Of a DNA stretch of 64,000 bases, positions 39,193-50,558 are shown piece after piece; position 1 is the first letter of the stretch; the number at the start of each line of letters is the position of its first letter. The stretch covers positions 949,501-1,013,500 of the forward strand of contig JAODUP010000127.1 of assembly GCA_025642065.1 (NCBI GenBank). Direction: 5' to 3'. Origin of the DNA: Paralvinella palmiformis. Its lineage: Eukaryota; Annelida; Polychaeta; Terebellida; Alvinellidae. The position numbers were made by a program, and so were the translations under genes. Below the pieces are notes generated by a model. It saw nothing but the letters and a program-made list of their open reading frames with translations, did not search any database and was not told where the DNA came from.

Positions 39193-40141
39193 ACACACAC
39201 ACACACATACACACACACACACACACAGACACACACACACACACACACACACACTTTATACTATTTTTATGCATTGTAGCCATAGGAATGTCTATATAAG
39301 ATCTTAGTCAGCATATCGAGGACGTAGCACTATATTACGGTGAGTTTTCCATCACCTAGGTAACTGAGAAGATTTTCTCCACGAAATTTATATTTAAATT
39401 TATTTCGAATTAGTTCCCGTGGTGAAGTAGTATATAAAATACGATGGAGGTGTCTTCCTTATATGTCACTTCCCTGAGGTAGCCAGCCATTTCTGTTTGT
39501 TTCCCTTTGAAATATCCACACATATATTACTAAGATTTCTGTCATGATCAAAGATTTGTTTCCCTGTATGTCGGACTCGATCCATTTGTTACATCAATAT
39601 GCCGAGCTCTCTACTACCATCTTAAGAACATCCACTGTCTAAAAGCATTCTTGACACAAGAATCACTTGTAACTGTAGTCCATGCCTTTGTTACATCTCG
39701 TATAGACTATTGTAACTCCCTGTTATATGGCATATCTCATTATAACATTAATCGCCTTCAGCGAATTCAGAATAGTGCAGCTCGCATTGTAACAAATACT
39801 CGAAAATATGATCATATTACCACAATTCTTCAAAAACTACATTGACTACCTGTTAGATAGCGTATCCATTTCAAAATGTTATTAATAACTTATAAATATA
39901 TTAAAGGAAAGGGTAATTGTGCGTTTAGTGTTGCAGTCCCCACTTTGTGGAATAGTTGCCGGCGAATATTAGAAATGCGTTGTCTTTTGAAAATGTTCAA
40001 TCCGTTCTAAAACCACAAATATTAAAGATTGCTTTCACAGATAGATAGACAGACATATTATTTGGGGTATTATTATATTACATATTATTTGTACAGCGCC
40101 TTTGAATGGCTCCTGCTATTAAAGGGGCTTTATTAAAAATA

Positions 40142-40190
<49 letters not shown>

Positions 40191-42211
40191 TGATGATCGT
40201 CATGGACCTGGTAAAGCCTAATGTCCTATTATCCACATTTCAACTAATACGATATAACTAACCATATTTATCCTAATTTAGTATAGTACACACGGACGTT
40301 TCTTAACAAAAACGTCAGGTGAAGAGTACAATATATAACAGACACTAAAATATTCCGATAGGTCCATCTTATTTCGGCCATGTTTGTTTTTCCAACACAC
40401 GGTACTAGCGTTCAAAATAATTTAGCTTCATGTGATTTCTTTGTAAGTATTTCCGCAATAATGATATGTCCATGGTCTTTTGTTGTGACGCAAACAAATT
40501 ATATGAGAGATATACGTCATAACACGGTCGATTCGGATTAGTTGATTTGATTATATTTAGATTAGTCCAGGTTCGTTCTAGTAGTACAATTGTTAGAGCA
40601 GGGGCAGTGCAAACTTCCAGATTGTGAGTTCATATCCGATTCATGTCCATGTTTATGGGCTGTTTCCCGAGGGAGTCGCTCGGGCGCGATCAGGACCCGA
40701 AACTAAACAACTCAACCGAACTCAGTGCCGAGACTCCGCAAACTACTCACTCACCCAAATCATTTTCTGGGTCAGGCCAGGGATCCCAGGAGGCCAGGAG
40801 TGGCAATACCCAGGGATCCAAGGAGGCCAGGACTGCCAATACCAGGAAATAGTATTTAGCGTCACCGTCTATATTTGGCGCACGTAATAACAACGACAAC
40901 AAAAATAGCAACAACAATGATAACAGTTAGGATTATTTTGGGTGTTATCGTCATCGAAATAAACATGTATTTAACTTATTAAAAAAATCTGTTTCTATTA
41001 CTTTTTTGACGAAGAAAGGGTTTTTATGAGATGTTCCCTCAGTGGTGTCTAAAATGAAGGCATTGAAGCAGAAATAACGATCAATCTCGGATACTGAAGT
41101 TTAAATCATGAAATATATAATATATTATGAATAACGAACAACAATGGGGTAATTTAACTAAATCCTGGCCACTTTGTTTTCGAACAGTTCCTAATAATTC
41201 ATTATTCAAGGTATCTAATAAAACAAATTCCCAGCAAAACAATTAAGTTAACCCAAACCTGACCATCAGGTGTAAGTGTTATTTGAATGTTGCGATCATG
41301 TGTTAAATGAGTCTGAAACCAAATCTGGGATTTCACCATATCCTGGCCACATTTTACCCAGTTCTGGCCGGTGAATACGTACTTTTCACCTAACCCTGGC
41401 CACCCTTTCTTTAACGTGCTAATTCTTGAATAAAGAGTCGTTTGTACCAGTAGGTGGCACCATAAAACATATCACTCTCATCCACACGAAAAAGAAATTA
41501 GCAATTTCTGGGCCACCAAAAGTGGCCAGTTTTAGGGAGATGGCCCGATTTAGGTGAAATTACCCTAATTGTTTTAATTTAATATATCATTTTGTAAGAA
41601 GTATTTTCAGACTTGTTTTTGTAAAAACTTCATAAAATGTCGATAGTGCTCGCATAAACTTCGGGATCGCTTATGACTGGATTATATAGGTTTTATGTAT
41701 GGATTATGAGTGATGTTTTACAGCCACGTTTGTGCTAAATGGACGGAGCGACCCCCAATGGCAATGAAGCGAAGTCAAAGATGAAACACCCTTCGGATAT
41801 GCCAACGCCGAGATTCGAACACGGGTGGTATCGATATGTGGTCCAACGCGCTACCACTTAGAGTCTCCCGGTTTTGTTAGGGAATGAATGACGATATGCA
41901 TTTGTTTGTAGATGTTTACTTTACATTTTTTTAATTTAACTGCAACAACATCTCTATTTCTAGGTTCCACCAATCAATATACAAAAGGGATGTTTTTACC
42001 TGTCGGTAATGCCTATTGTTATCGGAGTAGAATACGATGTGTTTCATTATGTCTCTCCCGGCCTACCTGTGTAGGAGTGATTGGTTGTCCACGAAACGAT
42101 GAGTGCCAGTTGCTGGACATCAACGCTGTCAACAAAAGGTTGGTTTTGGGACAATTAGGAACCGAAGGAGAGACACTTCTCAAACAGATTACCTGCGTGC
42201 CATTATGGTAA
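32771..42211 (+). CDS. Gene B: secreted three-module paralogue, frameshifted in exon 7
   Basis: Exons: 32771-32816, 33884-34014, 34284-34476, 35285-35431, 36263-36379, 37049-37153, 37987-38184, 38312-38570, 41964-42211. All have GT-AG ends with the same phases as gene A. Signal peptide: MSLLLSTNILTLMLTSFG. Module 1 has TSQQADDDIPWLYCG; module 2 VFGYSKTHVRIWGPN; module 3 YGGVLFGYSAKSIRIFVP. The PAN-like end has RCVSLCLSRPTCVG and DECQLLD. Exon 7 is 198 nt against 221 in A, a change that is not a multiple of three: the first half reads CPTAEFRVWTRIG in one frame and the second half SEQFRFIINGTIPDM in another. Read straight through, the protein stops at TAA 38103-38105 after about 285 residues, losing module 3 and the C-terminus. 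Exons 8 and 9 are otherwise intact, so the break is recent, allelic or a sequence error. Confidence 0.75.
32935..33010 (-). repeat. LINE 3' tail fragment in gene B intron 1
   Basis: The sequence CTATATAGCGCCCTATATAACC to CTAAGGCG matches the 3' UTR of the minus-strand LINE at about 29900-29965. It is flanked by (AT)n arrays. Confidence 0.65.
35475..35640 (+). repeat. LINE RT fragment in gene B intron 4
   Basis: YRLLYGISYYNINCLQRTEN resembles YNSLLYGISHYNINRLQRIQN at about 39715-39775, so this is a diverged piece of the same LINE family. Confidence 0.6.
36788..36965 (+). repeat. tRNA-derived SINE, family S, copy 4, in gene B intron 5
   Basis: Plus-strand head GGCGCCTCCGTGGTCTAG, B box GTTCGAATCTCGG, tail AAAGTGGCCGTAATATATCG. 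It interrupts the intron between exons 36263-36379 and 37049-37153. Confidence 0.8.
37736..37831. repeat. (CT)n then (AT)n microsatellite in gene B intron 6
   Basis: CT dinucleotides at 37737-37790 followed by AT dinucleotides to 37831. Confidence 0.9.
39139..39254. repeat. (CA)n microsatellite in gene B intron 8
   Basis: CA array over about 115 bp. Confidence 0.9.
39600..40195 (+). pseudogene. LINE 3' fragment in gene B intron 8
   Basis: LVTVVHAFVTSRIDYCNSLL, then RLQRIQNSAARIVTNTRKYD, then a broken C-terminus and a tail TACAGCGCCTTTGAATGGC ending in (ATT)n at 40144-40190. This is the typical end of an L2/CR1-type element. No catalytic RT core is present. Confidence 0.75.
40565..40880 (+). 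repeat. SINE-like element with a 33-bp duplication, in gene B intron 8
   Basis: An A-box-like TAGTAGTACAATTGTTAGAG and a B-box-like GAGTTCATATCC precede a GC-richer body. Within it, a 33-bp unit starting CCAGGGATCC is repeated at 40777-40809 and 40810-40842. Confidence 0.45.
41146..41566. repeat. MITE-like element with inverted ends, in gene B intron 8
   Basis: The left end GGGGTAATTTAACTAAATCC pairs with the reverse complement of the right end AGGGTAATTTCACCTAAATC. Inside, CTGGCCAC recurs at least four times. It is about 420 bp with no coding capacity. Target-site duplication is not clear. Confidence 0.6.
41703..41865 (-). repeat. tRNA-derived SINE, family S, copy 5, in gene B intron 8
   Basis: Minus-strand copy with the B-box-like GTTCGAATCTCGG and the tail GTGGCTGTAAAACATC. 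It has a decayed head and ends about 100 bp before the last exon of gene B. Confidence 0.7.
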
Positions 42212-43029
42212 TAAATAATGATGTCGTGTGGTTGGATATGAATGCTGCTAGTTTAGAATGATACATGCGACGAACAATTGTCTTACAGTTGTATAACATT
42301 TCAGTATCTACAATAAAGGGATGCTACTGTTATTGTTTGTTATTGCTTTATTCGAATAAAGGTCGTAGCGTTTTATATACTGCATCTCGTGTTGTTGGAT
42401 TGCACCCCAGAGTCACCAGTTGTTTTATGGGTTCTTTCATTCATCAGTAAAAGGCTTCGTACTGGTCATCTCGAGTTCCAGTAGAGGAGCCCTCAGCCAT
42501 ATGCCTATGATGATATTAAATAAAACTGACATTGAATCGATTCCGTCATTGATATTCTAAGGACTTCGATCATTAACGTTTTGTTTATTTATAAATTTCA
42601 GTATCATCGTTACTTGGTCCATTCGTTTTAGTAGGAATATCCCTGAAGCTCGAATGTTATATTGCGTATATGCTTTCGGCTGTTTCGTTACTGTTACGTA
42701 CAATAGTCATGTCAGGCAATACGGATCTCTTAGCGCTTCTCTGTACAGTTAAGTGTGACAACAGGTGAACGATAATCAATTACTCAAGTGTACAGACAGA
42801 ATCGTTGATTAGATAATAGTATCTCGCTCAATGGTCATCATTTGCAAAATAAATAATTCAGTGAGCATAAACTCGGTTCGTTGACGAAAACTGATAGATA
42901 AAACGTACACTAAATGTTTGAGATTAATAAAACAAGAATTACTGGTACCCAGAATAAAGGCTAAAATACGATATTATACACACACAGACACACACACACA
43001 CACACACACGATACGGTTCCTATAGGTAG
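42212..43029. other. 3' flank of gene B
   Basis: AATAAA hexamers occur at 42210-42215 (overlapping the stop), near 42312 and near 42354, so the 3' UTR is probably short. No other gene is seen. Confidence 0.45.
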
Positions 43030-43410
43030 GATTTGTTTAGTTATTCGAACCCAGAATAAAGCTGAGGTCAGCATTTCAGGTATCGAAATATTTATATATA
43101 GCTTTCTTTTAGACCACAGAAAATTACTGTTGAATATAAACTGTGTTGTCAAAGTAGTTATATTATGTATGTAGTACGTCGCCATTGAACCACACGCACG
43201 TGTTGTTTACTGCGAACTTTGGTATCAAATGGTATGTTTTCCGTACTTCCGCTTTTATACGTAGCCTGCATGTAGCGCTTTCCTGTGGGCGTGACATATT
43301 TGTCGCTTACGAAAATCGAATTAGCTGTGCCCCACAGGCTGATGAGTAGTCGAGTCAAATGTATAGGTTTACGTATATATGTTCATGTTCTGCGCCAGTG
43401 TCTCTCTATT
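43030..43410 (+). repeat. Dispersed repeat R, copy 3
   Basis: It shares AACCCAGAATAAAGCTGAGG with the inverted copy 1 and GTGGGCGTGACATATTTGTC with copy 2, and leads into a (CA)n array in the same way as copy 2. Confidence 0.7.
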
Positions 43411-43422
43411 TGTATCCTAAAA

Positions 43423-43553
<131 letters not shown>

Positions 43554-43878
43554 AACACGTTTATTGACATACTCCTGGATCTTAGACCAAAATATAGCGA
43601 TGCAATATGTTATTATATGATTACCCACACGTGATGGTTAAGGATATGGTTTAGGTTCTAATTGTTATAAACGATATGATGTATTCGGCTTATGAATGAA
43701 TACAACAAAACATGGCTTCATTTCGTCTAAATTGATCATTGATCATTTCGTTAGTTTTACATTCAGTCGTGCCAATCAGATTACAAACCCCAAAGTCTAA
43801 CTCCATGGAGAAGGCATTTCCTTTTAAGCTTCGAGTTGGAAAGAGCTTTTACGGGGAAAAAAGGAATTGATCTCGTGA

Positions 43879-44331
43879 ATGTCGCAAATGTTCAAAAGAG
43901 CATTCAGTGAAAGAGATAATAATAAATTCACCAGTTTGGATAAGAAGCGACTGACTAGTGAGAGAAACGGTATATGTGTTGAGGAGTACCTGAGTGACGC
44001 ATTATTGATGACTGACATATCAATGGAAGAATATGTGAGGAAGCGCATACGTATACAAACCCGATCAATTGTGGCAGGAGTCCCAAACGCCAAAGAACTG
44101 AGCGAACTCCCCAAGCATGGCAACCGGTCAAGGGACAGACGTCATTACGTCCACCTCCAAATAGATCCAGATGTACGAGAGCAGAAGAACGATGCGATGG
44201 ACATGGATAAATATAATTGTCATGATACAAACGAGATAACGCAATTGGGAAATGACGAGCTCATCATAAAAGGAGTTTTCCGGCACCAGTTTGGGTCTGT
44301 CAAAGTATTTGCTCCCAAACCGATACACTAG
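43879..44331 (+). CDS. Unrecognised 150-residue reading frame
   Basis: Open from ATG 43879 to TAG 44331 with no low-complexity bias; a TGA directly precedes the ATG. The product is hydrophilic and charged, with EEYLSDALLMTDISMEEYV and VRKRIRIQTRSIVAGVPNAK, no signal peptide or membrane segment, and no domain I recognise. A second frame just upstream (MEKAFPFKLRVGKSFYGE from 43805) may belong to the same gene after a small frameshift at the A-run near 43857. It could be the last exon of a gene, an intronless retrocopy, or part of an unknown transposon. AATAAA near 44425 could serve as a polyadenylation signal. The length and composition favour real, possibly past, coding. Confidence 0.4.
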   Translation: MSQMFKRAFSERDNNKFTSLDKKRLTSERNGICVEEYLSDALLMTDISMEEYVRKRIRIQTRSIVAGVPNAKELSELPKHGNRSRDRRHYVHLQIDPDVREQKNDAMDMDKYNCHDTNEITQLGNDELIIKGVFRHQFGSVKVFAPKPIH

Positions 44332-44905
44332 TAGATCAGCGTTGGTGATGACGTCAGTAACTCAAAACTCAGTGGCTGCAAAAACTAAATACCATTCATA
44401 TGTAAACTAAACACCAACATCCTCAATAAATACAGCCAATACTGATGGCAACACGATATTTTCATTACACCACGTATCCAATTTTATTTATAAAGAATGA
44501 TTTGTTTTCTCACAATTTTGTAATATTATTGATAATACGTTGTTTTAGCTAGAAAAGGAATGATGGTGATGGCGATGATGATGATGATAAATAATTATTA
44601 ATATAAAATATGTATTGCCTTAATTCTTAGTATCACCAATAATTATTATTTATTATATAATTAATATTAAAATTATCACTAACATTTCTGGAAGCTATCA
44701 TAATAATAATATGTGATGTTATTGGTCATACAATCAACCCAGACATCGCCATACATTTTTATGAAGCCACCTGGGAGGGGGGAGGATTTCACAGATTGAC
44801 AGCCTTGTGCTATGCCACTCCTCGGCAACATATCTATTATGTTTGTTATTTCTTGTATTATGTTTGTCTACTTGTATTGTCTACTTGTATGTTTTATAAT
44901 GTATC
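44332..44905. other. Non-coding stretch
   Basis: AT-rich, with a short (GAT)n run near 44575. No gene is seen. Confidence 0.5.
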
Positions 44906-45020
44906 CATCCATCCGTCGTCCGTCCGTCCGTCCGTCCGTCCGTCCATCCATCCATCCATCCATCCATCCATCCATCCATCCATCCATCCATCCATCCATC
45001 CATCCATCTATCCATCTATA
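44906..45020. repeat. (CCGT)n/(CCAT)n tetranucleotide array
   Basis: CCGT units at about 44911-44943, then CCAT units to about 45010. Both strands read as false Pro-Ser-Ile-His or Trp-Met-Asp proteins. Confidence 0.9.
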
Positions 45021-45289
45021 TTGAACATGCGTATGTAAATCCATTCGCGCAAACATATATGAATATGCTCGTACAAACTGACATACCCACTTGCGCGAAT
45101 CTCATTCCCTGACACACTTGTTAACCAAGACTCGAATAGTATTAACATATTAGCGAATAAGGCAATCTGGCAACTTGTTGCTTTCAATTTTGACCGTGAA
45201 GTGTACGGGTCAAGGTTAGTTTGGTTGAACAAAACAAACAATCAATTAATGATTAATTAATGATGGGTATTATTTATTATGTTATCTGG

Positions 45290-47240
45290 GATAACGTTTA
45301 AAGGAAGACTTTGCTCGATTTTCATATCAATAAATGACGTTTTTATTTACACTGTATTGTCAATCATCAAAAAATGTATTATCAACATGTTTATGTATAA
45401 AGACCGCTGTGTTCCAATATGGTTTTCATGTATGGAAGACGGTTGATTTTCTGCGGCAAATGAGCTTCGAAATCGACGCCATTTGTTTTATCGACCTTGA
45501 CCTTGAATTGTGAGGTCAGCAGTGCTTGGCTTTGTGAATCGATTTTGTGTATCATTTTATGTTTTAAGAAGCAGAAAAACCATCACAATGCCGACTTGTT
45601 GCGTATCAAACTGTCTGCGTACGGAAAAAAACTAATCTCGGATAATCTTTTTTCACGATGCCATGGGATAATAAATTTAAATTGGATAGTTGGTAGAAGA
45701 AACTAAAATTAGTTCATCCCAATTCGGATTTGTCAATATCATTTCAAGTCTGAGGTTTTTCACATTTTGTTATGGTTACATAGATGGTCATCTTTGTACG
45801 GGATTAAACAAATAAGAGTAGGTCCATGTAGTTGGTAGCTCATTTAATTAACATGGACATATTTGTATTGCCATATTAACTTCCTTAAAATATATTTCCT
45901 TCAAATACAAAATAATTCCTAATGTTTGTACCACCTAATGTTTCGTTTAAGTTGTAATTATTGAAACAAAACCACTTAGTGCCTAATCTGAATTGTAATA
46001 TGGACTATTTAATTATCTGCCAACCAATTTAGCAAGATATATCTGAATTAAGTTGATTATTTTGAGGTATAAAATAAAGTTTACCCAAAAAAATACTTCC
46101 TTCTTGAATCTTAATCGGGTTAAAAGCATAAACCTGTAACATAAAGATGTTCATTTCACAAGCTAGTGAAATATGTCTATTTCAAGTAGGAAATTGTCAA
46201 ATTACAGCCAATAAATGAATCAAATATTGTGTTATTTGGTATTTCATTCATGAAAATTGGGGGTGGGGTGGATTATGGATAATGTATAAATATAAAGGAA
46301 AAATATTGCTTTGTTTTGTGCAACCTGCCTCAGAAGTAAGTTATATTTATGTATTAATTACCCACAATCAAACCCCCTTATTAATATTCATGAATGAAAT
46401 ATCTATTAACATATTTATATTCCTTTATTAGCTGTAATTAGACAATTACATGTATGAGATCGATGCAGTTTAGGCCATCTTCATTACTGTATTTTTAATT
46501 TCGATGTCATTGCGTGTTTTTATTCATTGACCGAATTAGTTGTTATTTTGATTGATCGTTGAAGTGGATTTATTTGAATTGCATTGAAATATCCATAATC
46601 TTATACCTGACTAGTAAACTAATGACTAGAGAAGTTGAATGTTTTGTCATATCCGTTCCTTCGGAAGTCTGCTGACATAGAGTCTTGCTCATGCTTTTAT
46701 GCATTAATCGATAAGTATTGTCCAAAGTGCCAAAGTTTCAGTTATAGAGACATGGTTGCAAGAACATAACTCGCTGTACTTGATCATTACAGTAATGCCA
46801 GAACAAAATATGGGACCTTGAGGTATAATATTGTTTTTCCAAAGATAACAAAGCAGTGGGTGGCTAAGCCGATGAGGACCCCAAAACCCGAGGATTGGAG
46901 ACATGATCTAGCACGTAAAGCTGTTCAGCTTCGCCTTTGTGAGCTTTCTAAAGAGCATGTGGAGGACATTCTCCTTCCAGATGACATCTCAAAGAATATT
47001 TCAGATAATGAATTTCCCCCAAAAATTAGATGTTATCAACCATATCTCTTTTCAAATTAAATATAAACCTATTTCCTTACCAAAATGAATTGACTGAGTG
47101 ATGTGAACTCTATGAAATTATTTGTAGATATTTAATTTTTGTCTAAACCATATCTCATATTGATAAGGGTATATTACCTGTCTCAATAAAATGTGTTGCA
47201 TGTGTGTAATATCATTGACATGATACAGTTATGGATCAAA
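45290..47240 (+). repeat. THAP-bearing repeat T, copy 1
   Basis: A block of about 1.9 kb matching the reverse complement of 57715-59125. Near the 5' side, ATG 45590 starts MPTCCVSNCLRTEKN and degrades into KKLKLVHPNSDLSISFQV, which looks like a decayed THAP zinc finger. Near the 3' side an open stretch at 46818-47060 reads TPKPEDWRHDLARKAVQLRL. It is about 0.5 kb longer than copy 2, mostly between 46490 and 46850. I recognise no transposase; the element type is unknown. Confidence 0.65.
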
Positions 47241-49959
47241 CTTAGGACATCATCAATTATAATACTAAAATCCCCATAACAATTTTACCTGTTTGGTATA
47301 AATTGTTATAGAAATAAAGCTGTCTTTGGCCAAAACAAGTATTATTTATATATAATCAACTCCTGTTTCCCGCCGGAGGTGTCATTCGATGTATTGTTGT
47401 CGGGAATATATCTATAGCGTAACGCTAAATTCTGTAAGATCGGCGGATCCTAAGACTTATAGATTCCGGTCATCAGAATGAAGATATTTATGCTGTATTG
47501 TATTAATATAAGTTAACAAAGCTCATTTACTCATGTAAACAAATATTCCCTTTACTAATAACGGCAAGGTCATGAAATTTACCTTTCTGAAACTGAAACC
47601 GAAAAAATATGATTTTAATTTAGATTTATTGTGATATCATTATATAAATGGAATCATTATGTGTTACATGTATAGTATTTAATGAAATGAGAGACGATCT
47701 TTACTAGTTTTATGACAGAAGCTTAATGATATTTTATGTGATCATGATTGGTAAATAAATCATTTGTAGAGATATCTATAATAATAAAACATTTTTTCTC
47801 AATAAAAAGTTTGTAAATATTTTTAAATAAAAAAATACGAATAAAAAGGAATAATTATTTTACCAAACATTTATAAATATGTTCTTCTGAGGGACATATT
47901 TGTCTGATCAAGTGTGACACGAATGGGTATGTGCATATAAGGCATGTCAGATAAAATAAAAATGATGAAATAGTTTATGTACCATTGCAAAAGAGTTAAT
48001 TACATTAGCATTACAATAATAATCACCATGAAGCTCATTTTGAGCAGCTAAGGAATTTCACATACAAGTTGAAGTACGGGAGTTTTGTAATTTCAAGTTG
48101 ACATACATCGCCATTAAAACCAAATTCGTTCAATAATATACCAGCCAATTTACTTGAGAACAACGGTTTAAAATATTAAAATAAAAGAACTGAATAATAT
48201 GGGTGAGCGTTATGATTCTAAAATCTACTTCCAACGACTCACAATTTTATGATCTGTTACACATGGGAGTATTTTAAATTGTTCTCCACTTCCATAATCG
48301 AATACTTCGAGCACTGCATCGTCAATTTCCAGATCAGTGTTCGGTTCTTAGTAAGATACATATATTGGCAGGTTTCAACCATAGACTTAGACATTTTTGG
48401 CAAGGAAAAGTTTATTTAATATTATTGTGAAGATTGAAATTATGGTAGAAACTGAAAAGTAAATCTTCTTATGTCATCCGTCCGTAAACGTTTAGAAACT
48501 AGTTGGAAACTTTGGCTGTTTTCTTTCGAAAGTTTCGCAAACAACAACTTATAAGATGAGTAACTATGTTGTGACAAAGTCGAACTCTACACATGGTTGG
48601 GAGATTTTCACTGATTAAGGCATTTTCTTTCAAGGATATTTCGAACTAAATAAAGATAAGAAGATTAGTGAGATAGCAAAATTCGTGACCAGAAAGACTT
48701 GTTCGGGAATGATTTGTTGAAGTATTTCTACCGGTTATATATATATATATCAATGAGCTGTTGATTCCGCACCAGCCTACCTGATAACCATTTTCGGGGA
48801 GTCAGCAGTTTAGTCATACTACAAATATTGCATATTTACAAAAGATAGAGAATTTCTGGTAGCAGTTTCTAAAATATGAGCAGTGTATCAGCTACTGTAC
48901 AAGAATATTCAAGCCTGAGTCTAGTAAAAGGAAATTTAAATATATTATTATTATTATTGTGGAAATGTTACTGACGCGCGTATGACTTATTATGGTGTGT
49001 ATTGGCTTTGGATTGTGATATATAGATATTATATTTATATTAATACAATTATTAAATATTAATATTATTATTAAATATTAATATTATTATTATATGATCA
49101 ATATAGGGGGAATTAGTATTAGATTTTATACTAGAAATAGCCCGGGAATGTGAAAACGCGGAATGTCATTTGGCTAAGTCAAACAAATCTGCGATCGTAT
49201 TTAGTACACCTGTACTAAAACATTTTACCAGAAGCAACGGACAAACATAATGTACATTTACCAAAACGTCCTTATTAGTAATGATCTAAAATTAATAAAT
49301 GTTGAAGATTAGGCGTTATTTATCCGAAGAAAGAAGCAAATAGTTTAATCTTAGAGACAGATCCGAAATTTTAAAGAGTTGATTCTGCCACCGGAAACTA
49401 ACCAACAAAAATAACTACTTCATTAATTATTCAGTGAGTGAATGTTTCGAGATTGCTCCAGGATTTAGGGCTGAGTTAAAGAAAGGCTATGTAAACATAA
49501 AGCTGCCAACAAAATGTAACAGGCTCTCCCATATGTGTCCTGTACCGGGATGTGTCCGCCCTCGGTGGCACATCTACTATTTTAACAGTTTAACAGTGTC
49601 CAATACACAACCCTAAGAAACTTTTGAGTAGATTTAAATGTTTTGTGAATAAGTGCAATTTTACTTATTCACAAACGTGTGAACTGGTGAATGTCCAATA
49701 GTTTGTTCCCAAGATTACCCTATTATCGCTCATACGTTTTCTATTCAATTTCTCCATCAAAATGCTTATTCGTTTGAGGCTTAGCATCACGATGTTTGAC
49801 AAATATGGTCGGATTGGCATCTTCTGTGAGCCTGACACATTCAAAAAGGATCGTGCCAAAGACGGCGAATTAACAAACATACGTTCCTTAAAGTATTTCC
49901 CGCAGAGTTTGCTTTGGCAAGTTGGCTGGCATTGCACTATGTACATATTTCGCAGCCAA
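47241..49959. other. Long AT-rich non-coding stretch
   Basis: No supported gene. A 60-residue frame at 49434-49616 shows no recognisable domain. AT-rich TTA/TAA runs occur near 49020-49100. Confidence 0.5.
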
Positions 49960-50518
49960 TAACACAAACGAGTCTTGTTTTTTGGGAGCCAAAAGCAAAC
50001 TTACTCATTTCTTCACTACGAACACCCTTAGTCCTAGCATCACACCATCAGACACTGTACGTAATCTTGGTGTTATATTTTATAGCGATTTTAATTACAG
50101 AAAACACATTTCTCTGACATGTCGCTCCTGCTTCTATTATATTCGTGACCATCGTCGTATTCGTCGCTATGTTTCTCTTTAAGTTGCCAAAACCATTGCT
50201 ACAACACTCATAACTAGTAGGCTTGATCACTGGAACTCCCTTCTTTATAACATTGCATCTAAGGATATTCTAAAACTTTAGTTTGTTCAGAACTGCTTAG
50301 CTAGGGCTGTCACACGGTCACCTCGGTTTTCCCTAAACTCATGCTGGGATTCGTGCTTTTTCAGTTGTTGTCGCTACTGTTTGGAATTCACTCTCTGAAC
50401 AGGTTAAGTTGATGAACTTCGCATTGTACCCGGACTATGAGTTTGCCCAACCCCTGTACTAGGTGCGCCACTGAGCTCGATTTTTATAGAGGATATCGGT
50501 GTAATAGAAGTATTTTTA

Positions 50519-50555
<37 letters not shown>
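49960..50555 (+). pseudogene. CR1/L2-like LINE 3' fragment
   Basis: Broken motifs KSKLTHFFTTNTLSPSITPS, VRNLGVIFYSDFNYRKHISL and FVQNCLARAVTRSPRFSLN parallel the LINE at 27421-29175, and the 3' end (CCCCTGTACTAGGTGCGCCA) matches that element before (ATT)n at 50517-50555. It is internally deleted. Confidence 0.75.

Positions 50556-50558
<3 letters not shown>

Noticed and set aside
42597..42760. Alternative last exon of gene B after a TTTCAG near 42600
   Set aside because: It has an open frame but no cysteine pattern or similarity to the last exons of A and C, and lies beyond likely polyadenylation signals.
44796..45056. His-Pro-Ser-Ile and Trp-Met-Asp-Gly repeat frames on both strands
   Set aside because: Translations of the CCAT/CCGT array.
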